The notes: a model not told the origin generated them from the sequence alone. A DNA stretch of 64,000 nucleotides from Pseudomonas sp. SJZ074 (GCF_007828215.1 NZ_VIUE01000015.1:1-64000); one strand, 5' to 3'; positions 53,665-63,946 are shown, counted from the stretch's first letter. Translations and numbers: made by a program.

Positions 53665-56204
53665 GGTCTCGCTCCCACGGCTGCGCCAAGGTTTGGAGCC
53701 CGATCCGGCGTCATGTCGCCAGGCTCCCACCAATACGATTGCTTGAATTCCGTCTTGGCCCGCTTCTTCATCCGGCGCAGGTAGCCAGGGCTGAAATATT
53801 CCTGAAGCTGGTTGAATATCAGGTGATCGGTGGCCGCCTTCGTGTACCAGAGGTTTGCGCCTGGGGTATGGGACTTGGCGAGACGCACCAGCTTGGCGCC
53901 GGTCTGGTTTACCTCGCCTGCCGCCGCGTTGTCCTTGAGCTTGAACACGGCTTCCAGGTCGCCGGCAATCGGCCCGCCAATGGCTGCCAGCGGTGAACTG
54001 CCGCCCTGGGAGCTGTCGGAGAACAGGAAGTCACCGTATAGCCCCAATGCCCCGCCCTTGAGCATCGAGGCCACACCAAAGCGCAGGCCAGGGACGCCCA
54101 GCGTTCCGTCATCGGTGACGTTCTTCGGGTCACGACCTGCAGCGATCTCGCCCAACTGAATCGCCATTCCGCCCAGGACGGTAGTGGACGCTACCAGCGC
54201 GCCGATATATCCAGCCTTGCCCCAACCTTCCTGGGCCAGCCCGCGCCGAACGTGGCGCAGCATCATGGCGATAGAAAAGCTTTTGAACTGCCAGAACGAG
54301 CGCATCAGTTCGCCCTTAACGGTGCCACGCTCGACACCACCGTGCATGACGGCCTTCTCCCGGGCACCGGGTTCGATGATCGCCATATTGGTTTCATCCA
54401 GCACCGTGCCCAGCAGCTTGGTGGCGGCCTGATCCTTGAGGCGTTGCGGGGTTGTCTTGAGCTGCTGCGCCAACGGCACCAGGTCAGCGTTAGGGATGCG
54501 GTAGATGCTGTTCGCCGTCAGTACGGTGTCGCCCGCGCCGCGCCAATCCTCTGGCTGCGCCAGGCGCCACACGGCCCAATCGGTTTCCGTCACGCCCTGC
54601 CCGAGCAGGCGCTTGCTGTCGGCCGGGTCCATGGCCGCAATGGTCGGATGCCGCCGGGACATGTCACCCAGGGTATCCATCATGGTGGCGCCGAACGCCC
54701 GCTGGGTGCCGGCGGTCAATGCGTTCATGCCAGAGGCCTGCATGATCTTGCTGGCGGCGGTCTGGCTGAACTTCGAGATCCGCCCGGAAATCTGTTCCGT
54801 GGTGCCTAGGCCATCAGCCCCCCAACGGTTCAGGCTGCCGATCAACTGATTCAGGCCCAGGCCTGCGCGCTGTGCCATGCGCCGGTCTGCCGCGCTGGCC
54901 GGGTTTAGCATGCGTATCTCGTTGGCGAACACCTTCATCACCGGCATACCGTTCATGGATGCGGTAAGGCCCAGGGTTCCCTGGTCGGTGACCGACGTCA
55001 GCACGGCAGAGCCCAGGCGACTGGCAACGTTCAAGGCGCGATACGTCTCGAAGCCATTGGCTATGGTTGCCGATGCCGGCGGCTCCCGGGTGCCGGCCAC
55101 TTCTTCGAACAGATTTTCAATCTTGCGGCGCTGCTTGGCGGTCTTGTCGGACTTCTTCGGGTCGGCTGTGTCTGTGGCCTTCTGGCCCTCATCGAGGAAG
55201 TAACGCATCTGGTTGGACGGGTTCGGGCCCAGGGCCTCAACCAGAGCGATGTCACGGGACGCCCGGTCAATGTGACCTATCAGCAGCTCCAGCAAATTGC
55301 GCTCACCGTAGGCCTTCTGTGCTGCGATGAAGCTTTCCGCGTCCTTGTAGTGGATTTGCCGCGACTCGCTCCCACGGTTGGCGCGCATGCCGTTACCGGC
55401 CGCCTGTCCCGGCTCCAGCTTGTTGACGCCACCGGTCGCCAGGGTCTGCCATGCATGGTTCAGGAAGTCGGTCAGCTCGGCATCGTTCATGGGTGTGCCA
55501 TCTTCCTTGAGGTACTTGGCCCGGTTGGCCCACTGGATGTGGTCGCCTACCCATTTGGCCTGGTCCTTGGCGACCTTGACTTGCGAGTGATCGCGAGGCA
55601 TTGACCAATCATCAAGGAAGCCCACATCTCCGCCGGCGCGGTTGAAGCGCTGGCGAAGCTGCTCGGCAGTGTCCTTGAAGGATTTGGCGGCAGCCTTGGC
55701 CGTGGCGTTGCCGGAGTCCTGGCCGTGCAGTTCGCGCACCAGCGCAAGGTTTCCGGCTTCGTCCTGGAACAGCCCGAGGAACTTGCCTTTGGTCTGGTCG
55801 ATGACGTCCAGCATGCGACTGAGCGCGTCGTCACGAATGGCGCGGGTGGCCGATTCAATGGACTGAATGCCGCTCTTGCCGTCCGACGAGAACGCCAACA
55901 GCCGATCAAGCCCTTCAAGGGGCTGATCGGGGAATCGCTTCATGTAGCTGTCGATACGGTCATGGGCCAGGATCGTCAGCGCCACGCGCTTTTTCTTGAG
56001 GTTGGCTTCATCGACCAGGTCCTTGGCGGACTTGGCGGCGGCCTCGTTGAGCCGGTCAGCAGCAGTCTTTGATTGCCAGGTGGGGTCGGTCTGCGCCAGT
56101 TGCTTCATATTCCGGCGCACACGATTCTCGATGCCTTGGATTTCTGGCTGCGTGAGGGGGCGGCCAATGGCCTGGGTTACGGCCTTGATACATTCGGGGC
56201 GCAT
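53661..56204 (-). CDS. Phage internal virion protein (downstream part of the gp16-like pair)
   Basis: An 847-residue protein in the internal-core cluster, just before the terminase genes, the place of T7 gp16's end. N-terminal half is charged and helical; residues about 390-520 and 600-720 hold hydrophobic helices (GYIGALVASTTVLGGMAIQLGEI; FGVASMLKGGALGLYGDF). No lysozyme or transglycosylase motif is evident. Probably ejected into the cell envelope with the genome. Family call from context and composition. Confidence 0.78.
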   Translation of the reverse strand: MRPECIKAVTQAIGRPLTQPEIQGIENRVRRNMKQLAQTDPTWQSKTAADRLNEAAAKSAKDLVDEANLKKKRVALTILAHDRIDSYMKRFPDQPLEGLDRLLAFSSDGKSGIQSIESATRAIRDDALSRMLDVIDQTKGKFLGLFQDEAGNLALVRELHGQDSGNATAKAAAKSFKDTAEQLRQRFNRAGGDVGFLDDWSMPRDHSQVKVAKDQAKWVGDHIQWANRAKYLKEDGTPMNDAELTDFLNHAWQTLATGGVNKLEPGQAAGNGMRANRGSESRQIHYKDAESFIAAQKAYGERNLLELLIGHIDRASRDIALVEALGPNPSNQMRYFLDEGQKATDTADPKKSDKTAKQRRKIENLFEEVAGTREPPASATIANGFETYRALNVASRLGSAVLTSVTDQGTLGLTASMNGMPVMKVFANEIRMLNPASAADRRMAQRAGLGLNQLIGSLNRWGADGLGTTEQISGRISKFSQTAASKIMQASGMNALTAGTQRAFGATMMDTLGDMSRRHPTIAAMDPADSKRLLGQGVTETDWAVWRLAQPEDWRGAGDTVLTANSIYRIPNADLVPLAQQLKTTPQRLKDQAATKLLGTVLDETNMAIIEPGAREKAVMHGGVERGTVKGELMRSFWQFKSFSIAMMLRHVRRGLAQEGWGKAGYIGALVASTTVLGGMAIQLGEIAAGRDPKNVTDDGTLGVPGLRFGVASMLKGGALGLYGDFLFSDSSQGGSSPLAAIGGPIAGDLEAVFKLKDNAAAGEVNQTGAKLVRLAKSHTPGANLWYTKAATDHLIFNQLQEYFSPGYLRRMKKRAKTEFKQSYWWEPGDMTPDRAPNLGAAVGARP

Positions 56205-56267
56205 GGGCTTGCTCCTGATGGGATGGGAGCAAGCCTATGGGGCGGGGATAGACGGTTTCCCGACTAT

Positions 56268-58199
56268 TTAGAAACCGCGTTGCAGGAAGCAGGCAGCGGC
56301 AGCGGCGAAGCCTCGGGCGTCATCCTGAGCCTTGACGATTTCAGCGTCAGCGCTGGCGAGCATTTCCCGGGCGGACACGGTGATAGGATTGCCGTCGGCA
56401 TCGATGGCACCGGTGGATATCCGCATATCCTCAACCCTGGACAGGATCTCGTCGGCAACCTGAATCTCTGGATCGGCACTCGGTTTACCGGACTCGCTTA
56501 CCACCTCAGCCCCCGGTTTATCAGGGTTGGTAACTTTCTCCCCGGCAGACTTACCAGTTTGTTTACCACCAGGTGGTAAGTCAGCCTTCGGTGACGACGC
56601 TTCCGGTTTTGCAACTTGTTTTGAGGTGCCGATATCCAGCGGCTTGGCCTGCAACGTAGGCTCGGCGCGCTCGATGTCGTCAAGGATTCGGCGGATTTCC
56701 TGCTGTGCCACCTGGGCCATGCTCAAGCGGGTATTGCCCTCGGCCACGCCGGCGGCAAGGGGCTTCTTCTCGAACCCCTGCACAATGGCGTCAGCGCGCT
56801 GACTGACCCGCTCTTCAAACCTTCGTGGGAGCGAACCACGATCAAGGGTGTTCAGGTCAGCCCGGGCCTGCTCTGCACTGCGGTTGCCGCTGAGGCTGTC
56901 ATTCAGGGTGGCCTGGCGGTCGGTCAGGGCTTGGCGCTCGGCATTGATCGATTCCCGCGCCGAACGCTCGGCAGCCTTGCGGCTCTGCCCTTGCTGCTGA
57001 AACTCCTTTGCTCGAGCACGGAACGTGTCGTCCAGCCCTTGCAGGCTGTTGGCTACAGTCGATAGCTCGGCCTTCACATCGCGCACGTTGGGCAGAATTC
57101 CGGCGGCTTCCTGCTCCAGCTCCAACCGCAAGGTGGGCTCCAAGTCCTGGCGGGCGGATGCCAGTGCCGCGTCACGGCTTGGGGCCATGGCCGGCACATC
57201 GTCAGCGGTACGCAGGAACTCCGCGCTGTGGATGCTCTCCGGTAGCACTACAGACTCGCCACGGCTCAACTGGCTGATGGCCGTGCGGATAGCGTCCTGA
57301 TGCGCTACAGCCGACCGTGGGTTTATCGGAGCGCCTGGGGCGGTATCGATGTCGGCATGCTGGTACGTGCGCTCGGCCAGCGCTGCGTCCACCTGCCTGG
57401 TGGTGGGCCGGCGTAGGCCGTTCGCTCCCACACGGCCAATGCCGAAGAATGCCGCGCCCAAGATGGCGTCGGTGGCGATGGCTGTCCCGTCCATGGCCTG
57501 GTACTGCGCGGCCTGGGCGGTGTAGCCGTTGCTCTCCAACAGCTTGGCAGTAGCGCCACGCCCGGCCATGCCAAGACCAACGTTCGCTCCCACAGCAATT
57601 GCGGCGTCTCCGAGCAATGGCTTGACGAAGCGAGCGGCAGGAAGTGCAGCACCGATACCAACGGTCGCCGCATCAATCGTGCCCTTGTAGGTGGCGGTTT
57701 CCTCGTCCAGGCCTTCGGCCATGCCAACCTGCTTGCCGGAATAGCCGGCAGGCGCACCAGCACCAACCGCCGCTCCCACAGGGCCACCGAACGCGGCGCC
57801 CACCACGGTACGCGGCAAGACGGCGGCGGCTTCACCCAGGATCTGCCCGACCACCCCAACCTCGGCCGGATCTGGACGCAGGTCCATGACCGCTTGAGCC
57901 GTGCCCTGCCCCAGAGTTTCCTGGCTGGAGCGCTCGGCGCTGGTGACGTCTGGCGATCCGCCAAACTTCGGCTCAGGCAGCAAAGCGCTGGCAGCCAGAT
58001 CGAGGCCGCCCTGCCACAACGAACTGAACCCGGATTCAATGGCACCGCCGGCCTCCAGCCCGCCGCGCAACAGGTTGGGCCCCAGCGTTTCAAGGGCCCC
58101 AGTGAAGACACCCGGCTTCGGCCTTTCCTCAGTGCGCTCGAAGCGCTGATCCTGGCTCAGAGCCTCGTTTTCTTCAACCAATCCGTCGAGCCAGCTCAT
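56268..58199 (-). CDS. Phage internal virion protein (upstream part of the gp16-like pair)
   Basis: A 643-residue protein. It opens MSWLDGLVEENEALSQDQRF and has Gly/Ala-rich hydrophobic stretches at about 120-250 (VVGAAFGGPVGAAVGAGAPAGYSG; VGIGAALPAARF), followed by long charged helices. A proline/lysine-rich low-complexity segment lies near 535-570. Its ATG overlaps the preceding stop by four bases. Together with the 847-residue protein it fills the slot of a single large gp16 in T7. Confidence 0.75.
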   Translation of the reverse strand: MSWLDGLVEENEALSQDQRFERTEERPKPGVFTGALETLGPNLLRGGLEAGGAIESGFSSLWQGGLDLAASALLPEPKFGGSPDVTSAERSSQETLGQGTAQAVMDLRPDPAEVGVVGQILGEAAAVLPRTVVGAAFGGPVGAAVGAGAPAGYSGKQVGMAEGLDEETATYKGTIDAATVGIGAALPAARFVKPLLGDAAIAVGANVGLGMAGRGATAKLLESNGYTAQAAQYQAMDGTAIATDAILGAAFFGIGRVGANGLRRPTTRQVDAALAERTYQHADIDTAPGAPINPRSAVAHQDAIRTAISQLSRGESVVLPESIHSAEFLRTADDVPAMAPSRDAALASARQDLEPTLRLELEQEAAGILPNVRDVKAELSTVANSLQGLDDTFRARAKEFQQQGQSRKAAERSARESINAERQALTDRQATLNDSLSGNRSAEQARADLNTLDRGSLPRRFEERVSQRADAIVQGFEKKPLAAGVAEGNTRLSMAQVAQQEIRRILDDIERAEPTLQAKPLDIGTSKQVAKPEASSPKADLPPGGKQTGKSAGEKVTNPDKPGAEVVSESGKPSADPEIQVADEILSRVEDMRISTGAIDADGNPITVSAREMLASADAEIVKAQDDARGFAAAAACFLQRGF

Positions 58200-60214
58200 T
58201 TTACTTTCACCACCATTGGTTGCTGGGTTGCTGGGTCGATCTGCACACGACCCGCGTTCATCAGGTAATACGAGCCCTCGCGCCCTGGCACTGGCGACAG
58301 AGGCATGTCCTCCAGTTGCCCCAACGGGAACTTGGTGCGCTCGGCCATGCCTTGCAGCTCTAGGTCAACAACCCTGTCAAAGTCATCATCCGTCATGCCA
58401 TACGGTTTGATGACCTTCGCCCCGCCACGCTCGCTGATACCGCCGGTAGCCATTTCGATAGCAGCCTTTGCGGTATCGCTGTCCAAGTCTTCACCTTCTC
58501 CGTAGACAACCCCCTTCGCCGCCGCTGTGCCTGCATACAGGGACTTGAAAGCCAGGAATGCTTGCTCCCGCTGCGGTGTTCCTGGAGCCATGGCAGTGCC
58601 GATGTGCTCTTCGAAGGCCTCGCGAAAGATGTTGTCTTTGGGCAGCGGCACCGATTTGTCCTTCAGCACCTTGCCGCCGGCCAACAACATCTTGGGCACG
58701 TCGGTGCCGTCCTGCCCCTTGAGCCTGCGGAACTGCGCCATGCCGGCCAGTACCGTGATGGGTTGATCGGCTACCAGAGGCTTGATGGCTGCTGCATAGT
58801 CAGCACCAGACGGCGAAGCGGCGGCAATTGAACCCAAGACCTGAAGCTTGGTGGCGTCATCTGCCTGAGCCATGACAGAGGTCAGCAACGCGGTCTCTTC
58901 TGGCTTGAACGGCACGCGAGCCACCTCAGGGCCGTAGGCCTTGCGCACTGAGTTGACCACGTCGAAGCGCTCAGCGATCTGTTCACCCAGCTTGGCCTGG
59001 CCTTCTGGCGTGGTGATGCCCGAAACGTCCAGAGGCGCAACGTCCTGGCCGGTACGCATGGCATTGAAGGTCAGCGGGTTTTCGCGCAGAAGCTTGGTGT
59101 TGTTGTCGATGGCAGTTTGTAGCCGGGCGATGTTGGTCTGCTCGACCACACTGGCGCCAGACTTCGCCATCTGGAGGCGCTTCTGGTCGACGTATTGTTG
59201 TTGCACGGCGATGGGCTGGCGTAGCAGGGACTGGACTTCGTTCATTTCGCCCATGCGCGCGTTGAACTCGCCAGCCATTGAGGTGCCAGATAAAGCCGCC
59301 CTCCACCGCTGTTGATCCGCCGGTGTTGGCGGAATGCCCGTGGCGGCCTGCCGGTCCATCTGGGCGAGGATCCGCTCAGCCTTCATCTCCCGCATTTCTG
59401 CCTGGCGCTGTTGCTGCTCCTTCACCTGGAATATGCGGCCGCTGACTGTGTTCAATAGCTGGTTGCGCTTCTCGGGGTCCAGCTTCTTGGCGTAGAAGCC
59501 ATCCTCGGCGGTGAGATCATGCTCCAGCTTTTGCAAGCTGCCGATGTTCTCGCGGGACTCGATGACACGCTGGGTCGCGTGCGTGGTCCAGTTACCGTCC
59601 TTGAATTCCTGTTTCTTGCTGGCCCAGGCTTCGCCGTATGCCAGACGACCGGCCACGTCGATGTCTTCGGCATCCATCCGGGCGTTGATCTGGTCTACGT
59701 TGGCGCCTGGCAGAGCGGCGTCCTTGCCCAACATATCCATGCGGGACGTGATGTCGCTTTGCGCCGCCATGATGCGGCCCTTGCCAGAAGCCTCTCGGAC
59801 CCTTTCCAGGCCACCCAACTGCATGCGCTTGAGGGAGTTGCCTATTTCTCCCTGCTGCGCCTGGTCAAGCCCTGGAGTTTCCAGTGCCGGCAATTGCGAC
59901 ACGGCCGCATTGTAGGCTTCCTCCGACTTGTCATAACTGAGCTTACCGGTGCGCATCTGCTCATCAAGGTCATTCGCGATGGTCTTGATCTGCGATTCGC
60001 GATCAATCAGCGCGTTGCTCGCCTTTACTCTGGCAAGTGCCTGATCCTCCTTGTTGACCTGGTCCAGGTAGCCGAGGGCTGCGCCTTGAACGGCAGAAGC
60101 CACCCCTTGGGCGGCTCTGTTCTGTGCGCTGTTATCGACGGTAACCACGCGCGTTTGTTGGGCTTCTGGCTGGACGTTGACCCGTCCAAAGCTGCCGAGT
60201 GGGATCTGTGGCAT
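58196..60214 (-). CDS. Phage internal virion protein, gp15-like
   Basis: A 672-residue, highly helical and Gln/Ala-rich protein (MPQIPLGSFGRVNVQPEAQQ at the start, then long coiled-coil-like repeats such as VKEQQQRQAEMREMKAERIL). Size, composition and place (third internal protein, before the large ones) match T7 gp15 of the ejection core. Start and stop overlap with both neighbours, giving tight coupling. Confidence 0.78.
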   Translation of the reverse strand: MPQIPLGSFGRVNVQPEAQQTRVVTVDNSAQNRAAQGVASAVQGAALGYLDQVNKEDQALARVKASNALIDRESQIKTIANDLDEQMRTGKLSYDKSEEAYNAAVSQLPALETPGLDQAQQGEIGNSLKRMQLGGLERVREASGKGRIMAAQSDITSRMDMLGKDAALPGANVDQINARMDAEDIDVAGRLAYGEAWASKKQEFKDGNWTTHATQRVIESRENIGSLQKLEHDLTAEDGFYAKKLDPEKRNQLLNTVSGRIFQVKEQQQRQAEMREMKAERILAQMDRQAATGIPPTPADQQRWRAALSGTSMAGEFNARMGEMNEVQSLLRQPIAVQQQYVDQKRLQMAKSGASVVEQTNIARLQTAIDNNTKLLRENPLTFNAMRTGQDVAPLDVSGITTPEGQAKLGEQIAERFDVVNSVRKAYGPEVARVPFKPEETALLTSVMAQADDATKLQVLGSIAAASPSGADYAAAIKPLVADQPITVLAGMAQFRRLKGQDGTDVPKMLLAGGKVLKDKSVPLPKDNIFREAFEEHIGTAMAPGTPQREQAFLAFKSLYAGTAAAKGVVYGEGEDLDSDTAKAAIEMATGGISERGGAKVIKPYGMTDDDFDRVVDLELQGMAERTKFPLGQLEDMPLSPVPGREGSYYLMNAGRVQIDPATQQPMVVKVK

Positions 60215-60738
60215 CAGGAATTACCCCCGATCTGCGCGACGGTGCCGTTTCTGCCCGATGCCGACGCCTTCCAGGACATGCCAGTCTGAGCGCCAGCGGA
60301 CAGCACGGTGCCGATGGATTGTGAGTTGGCCGCCGACCGGGCTTGCTGGCCGGCCAGCGTGTAATTGCTGGCGTCGTTGTAGAGCCTGGATTGCTGGTTG
60401 CGACCATTGAAGATAGTCAGCGCCGCATCCTCTTCAGCGTTGCCAATGATCTCTTCGTTGATGTTGATCGCGGTCCCGGCCCCAACCTCTACGCCAGAAG
60501 CCGCAAGCGCTGCGTTCGCCTCGCTGGCCTGGTTGCGCGCCAGGCGCCGGATGCGATCGGCCTGCACCACGGCGGCGCTGGCAGCGTTATCCGCGTCGAG
60601 CTTGGCTTGCTCGCTCTGCGCGTTAGCGTTGAGCTGCGCCTGCTTGCCAGACTGCTGGGTTGAATACACCGAATAAGCGGTGGCTGCAGCCATTGCTGCA
60701 TAAGCGGCATAGGCGGCATAAGCGGCGTTCGCGGCCAT
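60214..60738 (-). CDS. Phage internal virion protein, gp14-like
   Basis: A 174-residue protein with an Ala/Tyr-rich N-terminus (AAYAAYAAYAAMAAATAYSVY) followed by a helical Gln/Asn/Ala-rich body (QAQLNANAQSEQAKLDADNA). T7 gp14 has a similar size, composition and place, and inserts in the outer membrane during ejection. The stop overlaps the next start (TGATG). Confidence 0.8.
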   Translation of the reverse strand: MAANAAYAAYAAYAAMAAATAYSVYSTQQSGKQAQLNANAQSEQAKLDADNAASAAVVQADRIRRLARNQASEANAALAASGVEVGAGTAININEEIIGNAEEDAALTIFNGRNQQSRLYNDASNYTLAGQQARSAANSQSIGTVLSAGAQTGMSWKASASGRNGTVAQIGGNS

Positions 60739-60739
60739 G

Positions 60740-61183
60740 TCAAAGCTCCTTCATCATCAGTGGTCCGAAGTGGTTCAACCCGCACGATTGATACAGCCGC
60801 GCGGTCCCCTCGACGTTTACTCCGGTTCCAATCCCCATGTGCAGTTGCTTGGCCCCCTTCAGGATTGCCCACTGCTCAAAGGTCTTGATCAGCCGAACGG
60901 CTGTGATGCCACTGCGCCGGCCGGGCTCAATGAAGATTGAGTAGTCGTAGGCGATGAGGTCATCACTGAACCATTGATCAGTCAGGCCGCCAGCCATGCC
61001 GCCAACGATCTGCCCGTCTATCTCGGCAACAAAAACAACCCCCAGGCCGTTGATCAGACTGTGCAGGAAGGTGGCCGACTTCTCTGGACTGAAGTTCATC
61101 GAGGCATAACTGGTCGTGTCATGCAGCAGCGTGCCCAGCTCAATCAGGCGCGGTACATCGGAGTGTTTTGCGGGCCGAATCAT
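60740..61183 (-). CDS. Phage-encoded GNAT N-acetyltransferase
   Basis: A 147-residue GNAT-fold protein (MIRPAKHSDVPRLIELGTLLH; VFVAEIDGQIVGGMAG; acetyl-CoA loop region in IEPGRRSGITAVRLIKTFEQWA). It lies between the tail tubular B-like and gp14-like genes. Similar small acetyltransferases occur at this place in other podophages. The substrate is unknown. Confidence 0.88.
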   Translation of the reverse strand: MIRPAKHSDVPRLIELGTLLHDTTSYASMNFSPEKSATFLHSLINGLGVVFVAEIDGQIVGGMAGGLTDQWFSDDLIAYDYSIFIEPGRRSGITAVRLIKTFEQWAILKGAKQLHMGIGTGVNVEGTARLYQSCGLNHFGPLMMKEL

Positions 61184-61194
61184 GGCGGGTTACC

Positions 61195-63345
61195 TCAATC
61201 GTTGAACGTGGCTTTTTTGATGACGCTCAAGAGCTGGAAGGGCAAAGGCTGTTCCTGCGTGATGGTGATCGACGCCTGCCCTCGATCCCACCCAAGATTC
61301 TCCATGCGATGAACACCAGTGAAGAGATCGGGGGGCTGATCCAGGGTGCCGGCACCGGTTGAGCGGAAAGCGATGATCTGTCCATTGACCTTGCAGCCGG
61401 TGGTTTCCAGGAAGCGCAGCGTTATCTCGCCGATGCGCATGCTGTTGCCCTGTACGCTGCCGGTGCTGCCCTGGACTTCTGGCGTCAAGGTTTTGATCTT
61501 GGTCACGAAGTTGAGGCCGATCTGTACGGCAAAGGCGTTGCGGGGAATGGTGACCTGGCCGCCGGCGACCACCTGCTGTTGCATGACGATGCCGTCAGCG
61601 ACGATGTCTACGGTCTTTCCTTCAAGGTGGCCGAGCCCTCCCCATACCGATGCACCTGGGACGCTGGTCGCGGATATACCGCTATCCACCCGGATGCCCT
61701 GGGTGAAGCGCTCGATGTAGCGGACGTTCTGGCCGTTCACAGTCCGGCGGACCACACACCACACCTGATCCCCATTGGCCACAGGGATTGAAGCGGCCGA
61801 CTCGAACGCTCCATCGGTGATCTGGCGGGCCCAGCCGATGACGTCCTGATCCCGGTCCACGGTCATGGTCGCCATGACGCCGTCAGCACGTACCAGGTAC
61901 AGAATCGACTCTGGCTCCTGCTGGTAGGCCATGTCCACGATGCCTGATTTCGTGGCGTGCTCGGACAGGATCGACATGTCAGGCGAGCCGAACGTATCCG
62001 AATCGTACTTGTAGGCCATGGCCCGAAGCTTGCGGCTGGCGCGCTGGACAAAATACAGTTCGTTACCGATCCGCACCGGGCGCACGCGGTTGCAACCGTA
62101 GACCGATGGGTTCTTCGCCCGGATGTTGGTCGGGGTGATTGCCTTCTCAACACCGCCGCTGACGGTGAACTCACCGCCGTAGGTCAGCGGAACCAGGGCA
62201 TTGATCTGGCCCATGTGAAGAATGGGGTTGATCTGGTCAGAAGACAGGTTGTAGGACAGCGCGTCATCGTCCTTGGTACCGAGTTCGAAGTTCAGATACT
62301 CACCCGTGCGTGATTCCCAAATGGTCTGCGGGTAGTTCACAGAGCCGCCCAGAGCGAGACGCTGCTCGTACAACGTGCCTGCCCCTGGATAACCGTCGAT
62401 GTCGTTCCAAACGGATGCCTCAAGCGACCAGGCGTTGGCCGGAGATGCAACGGCAGACGTCGGCGCCGAACGGATGATCCCGGATACCACCGTAACGCTG
62501 GTGTAAACGCTGATTTCCAGAAGCCCGCCGTTGATCTTGACGAACTTCCCGACGTCGTTGGAGCGCCAGCCGGCGGCCCCCAGGGTCATCGTGACAACGC
62601 CGCCTACGGGAGTGGCGGCGCTCAGGGTGTTAGTGGTCTGCGGTGAGCCCTTGAGTGACCACGTAGGACGCACGGCTGCGGTAAAGGCGTTGAGGACTTC
62701 AACAGTCACCACTGTGGCGCTGGTGTAGGCGGTGATCTTCGCAACGCCACCGCCTGACCAGATCTCGCGGTCAACGTCAGAAGCCAGGAACGCAGAAGCG
62801 GCCGAGGTGGCCGTGCGCCCAGTGCCCACCGTTGGGTCGCTGAACGTGATCGAGGTTGTGAAGTCGATGCCCTTCTCATCGAATGGCTTCGTCACGAAAG
62901 GCGCCGGGGCAAGGCTCCACTCGGTATCTGCCAGCCGACGTAGGCGATAGACCGGGACCGATGTGTTGAAGATAAACATGGTGTCGGCGCCCTGAACATA
63001 ATCAACCCGGTCAAGCATCGTGTGACTGTAGGGACTGACCAGCTCAACGCCGGTATAGGTGCCGTTCGGGTAGTAGATCCGCACGTAAAGGTCACCGAAC
63101 TCGCACATGTAGGCCTGCTCGGTGTTGAAGACGTAGGGGATAAGCCGGCACTTCTTGTCGGGGAACTTGGCAGCCGCGACGAACAGGGTGCCGTCCCGGC
63201 GCACCGCACCACCATGGATGACTGGCCATGCGTTCTCAATTGTCTCGGCGCCGTTCTGGTACCGGGACAGATCCACGCGCCCGAGCATTCTCGGCGAAAC
63301 CTCACCGGCGGTGAAGTTGGTTTGGATCAGCGATAGGCGGGCCAT
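61195..63345 (-). CDS. Phage tail tubular protein B-like (gp12 position)
   Basis: A 716-residue structural protein. It starts with the pattern LSLIQTNFTAGEVSPRMLGR and ENAWPVIHGGAVRRDGTLFV, common to a family of podophage tail nozzle proteins. Later regions are beta-rich (WESRTGEYLNFELGTKDDDALSY). T7 gp12 has a similar size (about 790). The ATG overlaps the preceding stop (TAATG). Confidence 0.85.
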   Translation of the reverse strand: MARLSLIQTNFTAGEVSPRMLGRVDLSRYQNGAETIENAWPVIHGGAVRRDGTLFVAAAKFPDKKCRLIPYVFNTEQAYMCEFGDLYVRIYYPNGTYTGVELVSPYSHTMLDRVDYVQGADTMFIFNTSVPVYRLRRLADTEWSLAPAPFVTKPFDEKGIDFTTSITFSDPTVGTGRTATSAASAFLASDVDREIWSGGGVAKITAYTSATVVTVEVLNAFTAAVRPTWSLKGSPQTTNTLSAATPVGGVVTMTLGAAGWRSNDVGKFVKINGGLLEISVYTSVTVVSGIIRSAPTSAVASPANAWSLEASVWNDIDGYPGAGTLYEQRLALGGSVNYPQTIWESRTGEYLNFELGTKDDDALSYNLSSDQINPILHMGQINALVPLTYGGEFTVSGGVEKAITPTNIRAKNPSVYGCNRVRPVRIGNELYFVQRASRKLRAMAYKYDSDTFGSPDMSILSEHATKSGIVDMAYQQEPESILYLVRADGVMATMTVDRDQDVIGWARQITDGAFESAASIPVANGDQVWCVVRRTVNGQNVRYIERFTQGIRVDSGISATSVPGASVWGGLGHLEGKTVDIVADGIVMQQQVVAGGQVTIPRNAFAVQIGLNFVTKIKTLTPEVQGSTGSVQGNSMRIGEITLRFLETTGCKVNGQIIAFRSTGAGTLDQPPDLFTGVHRMENLGWDRGQASITITQEQPLPFQLLSVIKKATFND

Positions 63346-63932
63346 TACCAGCCACCCCCAAAGCGGGCGGCAAGCAGGCGCTCATCGCCCAGCGTCTGCG
63401 GCGGATCTTCCTGCCCATCCACGGCTCGGGCCCTACGCTTCTCCATTTCGAGCTGCTGCTCCAGCGCCTGCTGCAAGGCCGTGGATTGGGTCACGGGGTA
63501 AGCCAGCACTGACGCCATAGCCAGCGTAACCAGCTTGATTAGGTTCACATCCCAGGTGTTTTCCACCTCATTGCGAAAGATGTAACGCAGCTCCAGGGCG
63601 GTGGTATCCGCCTGGATGGTTCGCCCTTCAACCCGATAGTCGATTTGCTGGCCGCCGCTTCCAACCTCCAGCACACGCAGGAAGTCGGCAGGCAGCTCGA
63701 AGGCATGCTCATATCCGAAAGCCGGCGCTGCGGCATCAGGCGCAAGAACGATGCGCTTGATGCAGCAATTCCAGGGGTGTTGACGCAGCATGTCATCCCT
63801 TACGGTCGGATACAGGTTGGCGCAAAGCTTGGCCCGGTCCAGGTTCAACTGGTCGTTGAAATCGTTGATGGTCTGTGCGCCGAGCATCAGCAGCGCGTTG
63901 GAACAGATCGATACACCGGTGGCCATGCTCAT
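63345..63932 (-). CDS. Phage tail tubular protein A-like (gp11 position)
   Basis: A 195-residue head-tail adaptor. The start at Met-Ser-Met-Ala is preceded by GGAGG. It opens GVSICSNALLMLGAQTINDFND and has LYPTVRDDMLRQHPWNCCIKR and FELPADFLRVLEV, all typical of gp11-like connectors. A strong terminator lies directly upstream, as between genes 10 and 11 of T7. Confidence 0.88.
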   Translation of the reverse strand: MSMATGVSICSNALLMLGAQTINDFNDQLNLDRAKLCANLYPTVRDDMLRQHPWNCCIKRIVLAPDAAAPAFGYEHAFELPADFLRVLEVGSGGQQIDYRVEGRTIQADTTALELRYIFRNEVENTWDVNLIKLVTLAMASVLAYPVTQSTALQQALEQQLEMEKRRARAVDGQEDPPQTLGDERLLAARFGGGW

Positions 63933-63946
63933 CTCCAACCTCCAGA

